Of a DNA stretch of 64,000 nucleotides, positions 58,471 to 64,000 are shown piece after piece (position 1 is the stretch's first letter; each line of letters opens with the position of its first letter). The position numbers and the translations under genes were made by a program. This DNA is from Actinobacteria bacterium OV320 (GTDB taxonomy: Bacteria; Actinomycetota; Actinomycetes; Streptomycetales; Streptomycetaceae). The notes under the pieces are model-generated. The model did not search any database. It had not been told where the DNA came from and saw nothing but the letters and a program-made list of their open reading frames with translations. The DNA is taken from the NCBI GenBank assembly GCA_001298545.1, contig LJCX01000027.1, positions 496,001 through 560,000 of the forward strand, given 5' to 3'.

Positions 58471-59211
58471 TCAGGTGAGGTAGCGCCCGCCGTTGACGCT
58501 GAAGGTCTGGCCGGTCACATAGCCCGCCTCCGGCGAGGCCAGATAGGCCACCGCGTGGGCGACGTCCTCGGGCGTACCGGCCCGCTTCATCGGCATGGTG
58601 GCCGCGACCGCGTCCACGTCGACGGGGCCCTGGCGCACCAGCGGGGTGTCGATGAAGCCCGGCGGGACGTGGTTGACGGTGATTCCCTTGTCGATGTACT
58701 CGACCGCCAGCGCCCTGGTGAGGCCGATGACTCCGCCCTTGGAGGCCGCGTAGTGCGCCATGGCGGGCGCGCCGGTCTGGGCGGAGGACGAGGAGATGTT
58801 GACGATCCGGCCCCAGCCGGCCTCGAGCATGTCGGGCACCAGTTCCTGGGTGACCAGGAACGGTCCCTTGAGGTTGATCGCGATCATGCGGTCCCAGGAC
58901 GCCTCGCTGATCCGGGTGAAGGGCTCGTAGGCGGTCGTCCCCGCGTTGTTGACGAGGATCGTGACCGGCCCCAGTTCCTCGCGGGTGCGTGCCGCGGAGC
59001 GGGCCACGGCCGCCACGTCGGCGGCGTCGCCGCCCACCGCGAGGGCCGTGCCGCCGGCCGCCCGGATCTCCGCGGCGGTCTTCTCGGCGCCCTCGGTGTT
59101 CAGGTCCCAGACCGCCACGGCGGCACCCTCGGCCGCGAGCACGGTCGCGATCCCGCGTCCGATTCCCCGCGCGCCGCCGGTGACGACCGCGATCTTTCCC
59201 TGAAGTGACAT
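58471..59211 (-). CDS. Short-chain dehydrogenase (3-oxoacyl/alcohol type)
   Basis: A 246-residue classical SDR. TGGARGIG, DLN at the end of strand 2 (NAD preference), NNAG, the catalytic Ser in NISSSSAQTG and YAASKGG are present, and the C-terminal GYVTGQTFSVNGG is typical. Following the P450 components, it is the best candidate for oxidising the hydroxylated product to the ketone used by the BVMO. ATG 59211. Confidence 0.93.
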   Translation of the reverse strand: MSLQGKIAVVTGGARGIGRGIATVLAAEGAAVAVWDLNTEGAEKTAAEIRAAGGTALAVGGDAADVAAVARSAARTREELGPVTILVNNAGTTAYEPFTRISEASWDRMIAINLKGPFLVTQELVPDMLEAGWGRIVNISSSSAQTGAPAMAHYAASKGGVIGLTRALAVEYIDKGITVNHVPPGFIDTPLVRQGPVDVDAVAATMPMKRAGTPEDVAHAVAYLASPEAGYVTGQTFSVNGGRYLT

Positions 59212-59284
59212 GTGTGCTCCTCGTGTGCTCGGTGGGGCCCCTGCTCGCTGACACCCGGGCGCGGGGTACACCCGGGTGGGGCCG

Positions 59285-59677
59285 TCAGCCCTCCAGCGCC
59301 TCGCGGGCGGCGGTGCGGGCGGCGACCGCCCGTGGGAACCCGGTGTAGCCGCTGGAGTGGTAGACGACCTCGGCGATCTCGTCCTGGGTCAGGCCGTTCG
59401 TCAGCGCGATCCGGACGTGGGTCTTCAGCTCGGTCTCGGCGCCGAGGGCGATGAGGATCCCGAGCGTGACCAGGCTGCGGTCGCGCGGGGCGAGCCCCTC
59501 GCGTCCCCACAGCGCTCCCCAGACGCCGGTGAGACCGAGGTCGACGAGTTCCTCGCCGAAGCGGCCGTCCCGCAGATCGACGTCGCCCTCGGGGAAGACG
59601 CCGGGCAGGGCGGCCCGCATGGCCTTCCAGCCCGCGGCCCGCAGATCGGTGGTTTCCTCGACGCTGTTGTCACTCAT
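59285..59677 (-). CDS. Carboxymuconolactone decarboxylase-family (AhpD-like) protein
   Basis: A 130-residue helical protein. GVWGALWGREGLAPRDRSLVTLGILIALGAETELKTHVRIALTNG is the CMD core, with Glu and His in the usual active-site positions. It lacks the CxxC of true AhpD, so thiol peroxidase activity is unlikely; gamma-carboxymuconolactone-like decarboxylation or another lactone reaction is possible. First gene of the minus-strand catabolic operon, 42 bp from the best operator copy. ATG 59677. Confidence 0.88.
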   Translation of the reverse strand: MSDNSVEETTDLRAAGWKAMRAALPGVFPEGDVDLRDGRFGEELVDLGLTGVWGALWGREGLAPRDRSLVTLGILIALGAETELKTHVRIALTNGLTQDEIAEVVYHSSGYTGFPRAVAARTAAREALEG

Positions 59678-59718
59678 GACTGCTCCCGTCGCGCGGCTTC
59701 GCGTCCCTGAAACGAAAG

Positions 59719-59745
59719 TTAGACCAGACGGTCGGTACAATCAAT
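59719..59745 (-). promoter_or_regulatory. Shared catabolic operator, copy 2 (CMD/BVMO intergenic)
   Basis: TAGACCAGACGGTCG at 59719-59733 continuing GTACAATCAATG to 59745, on the plus strand as written; the inverted repeat is GACC-N4-GGTC. It lies 42 bp before the CMD start in the divergent promoter region and matches copy 1 at 25 of 27 positions. Confidence 0.8.
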
Positions 59746-59808
59746 GTCCCGACCGAGATTCGCATCCATTGAACGAATCCGACACCTCCTCTACTCTCAC
59801 CTCAATAT

Positions 59809-59823
59809 TCGATCGACCGGTCG
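59809..59823. promoter_or_regulatory. Shared catabolic operator, copy 3 (BVMO side)
   Basis: TCGATCGACCGGTCG keeps ten of the twelve fixed positions of the core TAGACYnnnYGGTCG and includes the perfect 12-bp palindrome TCGACCGGTCGA (59813-59824). It lies 33 bp before the BVMO start. Confidence 0.6.
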
Positions 59824-59855
59824 ACATAACAATCAAGGCTCACGCGGGAGAGCAC

Positions 59856-61499
59856 ATGAGCGACACCACGAAGACGGGCCCGGCGGACCAGGGCCTCGTG
59901 GACGTACTGGTCATCGGCGCCGGCGTCACCGGCATCGGCCAGCTGTACCGGGCCCGGGAGTCCGGGTTCTCGGCCAAGCTGCTCGAGGCGGGCAGCGGCG
60001 TGGGCGGCACCTGGTACTGGAACCGCTACCCCGAGGCGCGCTTCGACTCCGAGAGCTACACCTACGGCTACCTGTTCTCCAAGGAGCTGTGGGAGGAGTG
60101 GGAGTGGTCGGAGCACTTCGCCGGCCAGCCGGAGATCGAGCGCTACTTCAACCACGTGGTCGACCGGTTCGACCTGCGGCGCCACATGGTGTTCGGCGCG
60201 AAGGTGACCGGGGCGGTCTGGGACGAGGCGACCGGCACCTGGGCCGTGCGCACCGAGGACGGCACCGAACACCGGGCGCGTCACGTCGTGGCCGCGACCG
60301 GCATCCTCTCCGTGCCCTTCGTCCCCGGCATCCCGGGCCGCGAGGACTTCCGCGGCGAGCAGCACCACACCGGCCGCTGGCCCGCCACCCCGGTGGACTT
60401 CGCCGGCAAGCGGGTGGCCCAGATCGGCACCGGATCCAGCGGCGTCCAGATCGTGCCCGCGATCGCCGACGAGGTCGCGCGGCTGACGGTGTACCAGAAG
60501 GTGGCCGACTGGCTGACCCCGCTCAACAACCGGCCGATCACGCCCGAGGAACAGGCCGGGCTCAAGGGCGACTACGAGTCCATCCGGGACACCCTCAACG
60601 CCTCGCCGAGCGGCTTCCTGCACCGGATCACCATGCGGTCGGGCCTGGAGGACTCCCCGGAGCAGCGCCAGGAGTTCTACGAGACCCGGTGGAACGGCCC
60701 CGGCTTCACGAAGCTCTCCGAGCACTACTACGACATGACCACGAACGCCACGGTCAACGAGGAGTGGTGCGCGTTCATCGCCGCCAAGATCCGCTCCATC
60801 GTCGAGGATCCGGCGACGGCCGAGAAGCTGATCCCGAAGGGGCACGGCTACGGCGGCCGGCGGCCCCCGTTCGGCACCGGCTACTACGAGGCGTACAACA
60901 AGGCCGCCGTCGAGCTCGTCGACATCAACGAGACGCCGATCGTCCGCATCACCGAGACCGGGATCGAGACCTCCGAGGGCCACCAGGAGTTCGACATCAT
61001 CATCTGGGCGACCGGCTACGACTTCGGCACCGGCGCCCTCAACCGCCTCGGCGTGCGCGGCCGTGGCGGCCTCCCCCTGGAGGAGTACTGGGCGGACGGT
61101 CCGTCGACCTACCTCGGGGTGACGACCGCCGGCTTCCCCAACTTCTGGTTCCCCGGCGGACCGCACGGCGCGCTCGGCAACAACCCGCGCTACTCCGGCG
61201 ACCAGGTGGACTACGTCATGGACCTGCTCGTCCACGCGCGCGAGCACGGCCACGACGTCGTCGAGGTCACGGCCGCCGCCGAGCAGGAGTGGACGGACCT
61301 CGTCAACGACAGCGCGGGACAGTCGTCCTTCCTCAGGAGCAGCTACTTCTACGGTGCCAACATCCCCGGCAAGCCGGTCAAGCAGCTGCTGAACCCGACC
61401 GGGCGCTGGAAGCTCCAGGAGCTGATCCGCGAGTCGGTGGAGAACGACTTCCCGGCCTTCGCCTTCGCCAAGGCCCAGGCCCCGGATCCGGCGGTCTGA
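59856..61499 (+). CDS. Baeyer-Villiger-type flavin monooxygenase
   Basis: A 547-residue FAD/NADPH monooxygenase that inserts oxygen next to a carbonyl, giving an ester or lactone. Two Rossmann motifs are GAGVTG (21-26) and GTGSSG (191-196). The BVMO fingerprint FRGEQHHTGRW (165-175) fits FxGxxxHxxxW exactly. The end matches cyclohexanone/cyclopentanone-type enzymes (FWFPGGPHGALGNNPRYSGDQVDY). GGGAGAG precedes ATG 59856. Context points to a cyclic ketone produced by the P450 and SDR. Confidence 0.95.
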   Translation: MSDTTKTGPADQGLVDVLVIGAGVTGIGQLYRARESGFSAKLLEAGSGVGGTWYWNRYPEARFDSESYTYGYLFSKELWEEWEWSEHFAGQPEIERYFNHVVDRFDLRRHMVFGAKVTGAVWDEATGTWAVRTEDGTEHRARHVVAATGILSVPFVPGIPGREDFRGEQHHTGRWPATPVDFAGKRVAQIGTGSSGVQIVPAIADEVARLTVYQKVADWLTPLNNRPITPEEQAGLKGDYESIRDTLNASPSGFLHRITMRSGLEDSPEQRQEFYETRWNGPGFTKLSEHYYDMTTNATVNEEWCAFIAAKIRSIVEDPATAEKLIPKGHGYGGRRPPFGTGYYEAYNKAAVELVDINETPIVRITETGIETSEGHQEFDIIIWATGYDFGTGALNRLGVRGRGGLPLEEYWADGPSTYLGVTTAGFPNFWFPGGPHGALGNNPRYSGDQVDYVMDLLVHAREHGHDVVEVTAAAEQEWTDLVNDSAGQSSFLRSSYFYGANIPGKPVKQLLNPTGRWKLQELIRESVENDFPAFAFAKAQAPDPAV

Positions 61500-61505
61500 G
61501 CGGGC

Positions 61506-61546
61506 GGACGCCCGTGCCGCCTGCTCCACAGGCGGCACGGGCGTCC
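61506..61546. terminator. 18-bp terminator after BVMO gene
   Basis: A perfect stem from GGACGCCCGTGCCGCCTG (61506-61523) to its complement (61529-61546) with loop CTCCA, between convergent BVMO and SnoaL-like genes. Confidence 0.85.
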
Positions 61547-61562
61547 GGGGCCGGGCGGTCCG

Positions 61563-62000
61563 CTAGGACCGGAAGGTGGTCACCCTCCGGCGGAACTTCC
61601 ACACACCGTCGTGCAGGCCCAAGGTGTCGTCGTAGCGGCCGACCAGCTGTACCGTCCAGCCCGATTCGCCGCGCTGGAAGAACGCCAGGTCGCTGACGGC
61701 CGTGGCCTCCTCGTCGGTGTACGAGGTGAGCACCGTGTTGGCGACCAGGTGCAGCTGCGGCGCGGCCGGCGCGAAGCCCGCGAAGCCCTCCCTGATCGCG
61801 TCCTGGCCCTCGAAGGTGGCCATGCCGGCTATCTCGGCGACGCCGTCCGGCGCGAAGAGGTCGGCGAGGTCGTCGGTGCGGCCGGCGTCCAGCGCCTGCG
61901 CGTAGGCGGCGACGGCGCGGTGCACACCGGCGGCGACCGAGGCCTCGGTCTCGGTTTCGGCCTCGGTCTCGGTCTCGGTCTCGGTGGAAGTCGTACTCAT
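61563..62000 (-). CDS. SnoaL/NTF2-like protein with Thr-Glu repeat head
   Basis: A 145-residue cone-barrel protein. Residues 4-19 are alternating Thr-Glu/Ala-Glu encoded by GGTCTC-type hexamers. The SnoaL_4-like domain follows: VHRAVAAYAQALDAGRTDDLADLFAPDG, FEGQDAIREGFAG, LHLVANTVLTSY, GWTVQLVGRYDDTL. Related folds are ketosteroid isomerase, limonene-epoxide hydrolase and dehydratases. Which it is cannot be told. Its paralogue lies 39 bp upstream in the same operon. Confidence 0.85.
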   Translation of the reverse strand: MSTTSTETETETEAETETEASVAAGVHRAVAAYAQALDAGRTDDLADLFAPDGVAEIAGMATFEGQDAIREGFAGFAPAAPQLHLVANTVLTSYTDEEATAVSDLAFFQRGESGWTVQLVGRYDDTLGLHDGVWKFRRRVTTFRS

Positions 62001-62039
62001 CTCTCTCCAGGGTCGAAGGGGCGGGGCGGGGGACGGCCG

Positions 62040-62438
62040 TCAGACCTGGTACGTCGTCTTCCTGCGCCGCAGCAGCCAGGTGCCGTCGACGCGGCGCAGC
62101 GTGTCGTCGTAGCGCCCGACGACCTGCACCGCCCAGCCCGACTCGCCGCGCTGGAGGAAGGCCACGTCGCTCGCCGCCGTCGCCTCGTCGGGTCCCGGGG
62201 CGGTGACGACCGTGTTGGTCACCAGGTGCAGTTGCGGCCGGGTGGGAGCCCATCCCTTGAAGGCCTCACGCAGCGCGTCGTGCCCCTGGAGGGGATCCGT
62301 CCCCGGCAGCTCCAGGACCGCGTCGGGTGTGTACAGCGCGACGACGTCGTCGGTGCGGCCGGCGTCCTGGGCCTGTGTGTGCGCCCCGATCACGGCACGC
62401 ACGCCCGCCGCGACCCACGCCTGTGTGGATTCGCTCAT
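62040..62438 (-). CDS. SnoaL/NTF2-like protein, paralogue
   Basis: A 132-residue protein clearly homologous to the downstream gene over the whole domain: AGVRAVIGAHTQAQDAGRTDDVVALYTPDA, LQGHDALREAFKGW, LHLVTNTVVTA, FLQRGESGWAVQVVGRYDDTL. The tandem pair suggests a duplicated isomerase/hydratase, possibly a heteromer. The operator core lies 26 bp upstream, so it is probably induced with the BVMO. ATG 62438. Confidence 0.87.
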   Translation of the reverse strand: MSESTQAWVAAGVRAVIGAHTQAQDAGRTDDVVALYTPDAVLELPGTDPLQGHDALREAFKGWAPTRPQLHLVTNTVVTAPGPDEATAASDVAFLQRGESGWAVQVVGRYDDTLRRVDGTWLLRRRKTTYQV

Positions 62439-62463
62439 TTCCCCTCCAAGGGATAGACGTTTC

Positions 62464-62478
62464 GACCAATCAGTCTAT
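62464..62478 (-). promoter_or_regulatory. Shared catabolic operator, copy 4 (SnoaL promoter)
   Basis: On the minus strand TAGACTGATTGGTCG, which fits the core TAGACYnnnYGGTCG at every fixed position. It is 26 bp before the SnoaL start. Confidence 0.7.
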
Positions 62479-62527
62479 TACCTAGACGGGGATAATCTGA
62501 AGCCAGAATTTCAAGCAATCAGACTTG

Positions 62528-62546
62528 TTGACCGAACGGTACAATC
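62528..62546 (+). promoter_or_regulatory. Shared catabolic operator, weak copy 5 (hydrolase leader)
   Basis: TTGACCGAACGGTACAATC resembles the core (nine of twelve fixed positions) and shares CGGTACAATC with copies 1 and 2. It lies 57 bp before the hydrolase start. Confidence 0.45.
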
Positions 62547-62602
62547 TTCATAGCATGCGGATGGCAGTCAACGGGGACCTGTCGCCTGAGGAGGCGTTTA
62601 TC

Positions 62603-63649
62603 GTGACGAAGCGTTGGAAGCAGCGGCCGCCCGGTTCGACATGGGGCGAGTTCGGTGAGGACGACGAACTGGGACGCATCAACCTGATGACGCCGGAGAA
62701 GGTCCTCCAGGGGGTCCGCGAGGTCGAGCACGGGATCACCTTCAGCCTGAGCCTGCCGCTCGACTATCCGGGCGGCACCTCGTTGAACCAGCGCCGTGGC
62801 CCGCCGATCCTGCGGCCCACCGAGGACCTCCAGCACCAGCAGGACGTCTTCTACAACATCAAGGCGAGCGAGCACTTCTCGCCGGACCTGGTCGACGTGT
62901 GGTCCGACGACGTGGTGACCCTGTGGCTCCAGTACTCGACCCAGTGGGACTCCCTCGCCCACCAGGGCGCCGAGTTCGACGCCGACGGCGACGGCGTCGC
63001 CGAGCCGGTCTACTACAACGGCTACCGGCCCGGCACCGACCTCGTCGGACCGCAGGAGGACGCCAAGGGCGACGGCAGCGGGAGCCTCAGCTTCGCCCGC
63101 CACCTCGGTCTCGAGCACATGGCCGAGCACGGGGTGCAGGGCCGGGGCGTCCTCATCGACCTCGCGCACCACCTGGGCACCGGCTACCAGCCGGTCGATC
63201 TGGCGAAACTCCGGGAGATCATGGCGGCGGACGACGTCGTGGTGGAGCCCGGCGACATCCTCCTGCTGCACACCGGCTTCGCCACCCAGCTGCTGGCCTG
63301 GGAGAAGAACCCCGACCCGGTGGCCATCCACCGGACCGCCGCCTATCTCGACGCGGACGACCCGGCGCTGCTCGACTGGATCGCCGAGTCGCGGATCGCG
63401 GGCCTGGTGGCCGACAACTACGCCGTCGAGGGCGTGGGCGTCACCCAGGCCCAGGGCCCGCACACGCTGCTGCCCATCCACCATCTGTGCCTGTTCAAGC
63501 TCGGCGTCCCGCTCGGTGAACTGTGGTACCTGCACGACCTCGCGGCCTGGCTGCGCGAGCACGGCCGCAGCCGCTTCCTGCTCACCGCTCCCCCGCTCAA
63601 CCTGCCCGGCACCCAGGGCAGTCCGCTCACCCCGGTCGCGACCGTCTGA
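62603..63649 (+). CDS. Cyclase-family (kynurenine-formamidase-like) hydrolase
   Basis: A 348-residue metal-dependent hydrolase of the cyclase family (PF04199). GTG 62603 is chosen because GAGGAGG lies eight bases upstream and the protein then starts TKRWKQRPPGSTWGEFGEDDELG, typical of the long subgroup. QYSTQWDSLAHQGAEF replaces the HxGTHxDxPxH metal motif, retaining Asp and the last His. GRGVLIDLAHH and ILLLHTGFA follow. Next to a BVMO it is a good candidate for opening the lactone ring; this is inference. Several ATG codons upstream lack ribosome sites. Confidence 0.86.
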   Translation: MTKRWKQRPPGSTWGEFGEDDELGRINLMTPEKVLQGVREVEHGITFSLSLPLDYPGGTSLNQRRGPPILRPTEDLQHQQDVFYNIKASEHFSPDLVDVWSDDVVTLWLQYSTQWDSLAHQGAEFDADGDGVAEPVYYNGYRPGTDLVGPQEDAKGDGSGSLSFARHLGLEHMAEHGVQGRGVLIDLAHHLGTGYQPVDLAKLREIMAADDVVVEPGDILLLHTGFATQLLAWEKNPDPVAIHRTAAYLDADDPALLDWIAESRIAGLVADNYAVEGVGVTQAQGPHTLLPIHHLCLFKLGVPLGELWYLHDLAAWLREHGRSRFLLTAPPLNLPGTQGSPLTPVATV

Positions 63650-63726
63650 CACACGGGCGGGACCGGATCCGCCGTCGGCCCACGCCCTGGCCCTGCCGGC
63701 ACAGCCGGGCCGACGGCGGTCCGCAC

Positions 63727-63770
63727 AAGGGGGGAGGCCCCGGGACGTCCGTCCCGGGGCCTCCCCCCTT
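63727..63770. terminator. 20-bp bidirectional terminator
   Basis: A perfect 20-bp stem (63727-63746 with 63751-63770; arms begin AAGGGGGG and end CCCCCCTT) and tetraloop GTCC between convergent hydrolase and E1-beta genes. A second stem (around 63666-63725, CCGCCGTCGGCCC with GGGCCGACGGCGG) precedes it. Confidence 0.88.
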
Positions 63771-63786
63771 GTCGTCGCGATCCTTC

Positions 63787-64000
63787 TCACACCGCGGCGA
63801 TACGCCGCAGCGTGTCGGCGATGGTGTCGGACGAGGGCAGCCACAGCCGTTCCAGTGAGGGCGCGTAGGGCGCGGGCATCGGCGGCGGCGCCACCCGGGT
63901 GACGGGTGCGTCCAGGTGCCAGAACCCCTCGTCGACGGCGAGCGCCGCGAGTTCGGCGCCGACGCCGAAGTCCCGTACCGCCTCGTGGGCGATGACCAGC
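63787..64000 (-). CDS. 2-oxoacid/acetoin dehydrogenase E1 beta subunit-like, C-terminus only
   Basis: The last 71 residues of a gene that continues beyond the right edge. LVIAHEAVRDFGVGAELAALAVDEGFWHLDAPVTRVAPPPMPAPY is the transketolase C-terminal domain of TPP-dependent E1 beta subunits, and LERLWLPSSDTIADTLRRI is the usual end. The missing part should hold the pyrimidine-binding domain. It may process a 2-oxo or acyloin intermediate of the neighbouring pathway, or belong to a separate operon. Confidence 0.85.
   Translation of the reverse strand, partial: LVIAHEAVRDFGVGAELAALAVDEGFWHLDAPVTRVAPPPMPAPYAPSLERLWLPSSDTIADTLRRIAAV

Overview
The window is high-GC actinobacterial chromosome, almost certainly Streptomyces. 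Supporting features are strong GC3 bias, GTG/TTG starts with GGAGG-type ribosome sites, an SsgA-like sporulation protein, a WhiB-like protein, a two-domain small laccase, a pcaIJFHGBL operon and a single in-frame TTA codon. From memory, the order fadBA, ssgD, ABC-F, laccase, pcaV-pcaIJFHGBL and phospholipase C matches the arm region of S. coelicolor around SCO6690-SCO6735; I could not check this. I see no insertion sequence, prophage, CRISPR array or rRNA.

Layout. 1-8.1 kb: the N-terminal part of an APC amino-acid permease, a MerR regulator, a CoA-transferase/fadA/fadB fatty-acid oxidation operon and a saccharopine-dehydrogenase-like reductase. 8.1-16.5 kb: small conserved proteins, endonuclease V, a secreted propeller, ssgD, an ABC-F ATPase behind an attenuator-like leader with a three-codon uORF, dimethylarginine hydrolase, and an acyl-ACP desaturase behind three tandem operator-like repeats. 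16.5-20 kb: a leucine-rich-repeat protein coupled to a zinc-ribbon SDR lacking its catalytic Tyr, three tRNA-like elements and a WhiB-like gene. 20.3-28.6 kb: a VOC protein, a LacI regulator, the laccase, and a divergent two-gene unit (ThuA plus sugar dehydrogenase; cupredoxin plus 3-keto-disaccharide hydrolase domain). 28.6-33.4 kb: LigD-type polymerase, ATP-dependent ligase, zinc alcohol dehydrogenase and a DUF3048 lipoprotein.

33.4-40.6 kb is the complete protocatechuate branch of the beta-ketoadipate pathway with its MarR repressor PcaV and a palindromic operator. 40.7-51.4 kb holds an SDR, a LAL-like ATPase without its DNA-binding domain, two DUF2510 proteins, a TetR/PAP2/transporter locus around a 50-bp near-perfect palindrome, and a Tat-exported phospholipase C. 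51.4-52.7 kb is gene-poor.

52.5-64 kb is the most distinctive block. It holds an MFS transporter, SDR, P450, [3Fe-4S] ferredoxin, ferredoxin reductase, second SDR, CMD/AhpD-like protein, Baeyer-Villiger-type monooxygenase, two SnoaL-like proteins, a cyclase-family hydrolase and the end of an E1-beta-like gene. A shared inverted-repeat element (core TAGACYnnnYGGTCG) lies before the MFS, CMD, BVMO and SnoaL genes, with a weaker copy before the hydrolase. I read it as one regulon for uptake and ring-opening catabolism of a cyclic hydrocarbon or terpenoid: hydroxylation, alcohol oxidation, lactone formation, hydrolysis. Its regulator is not in the window.
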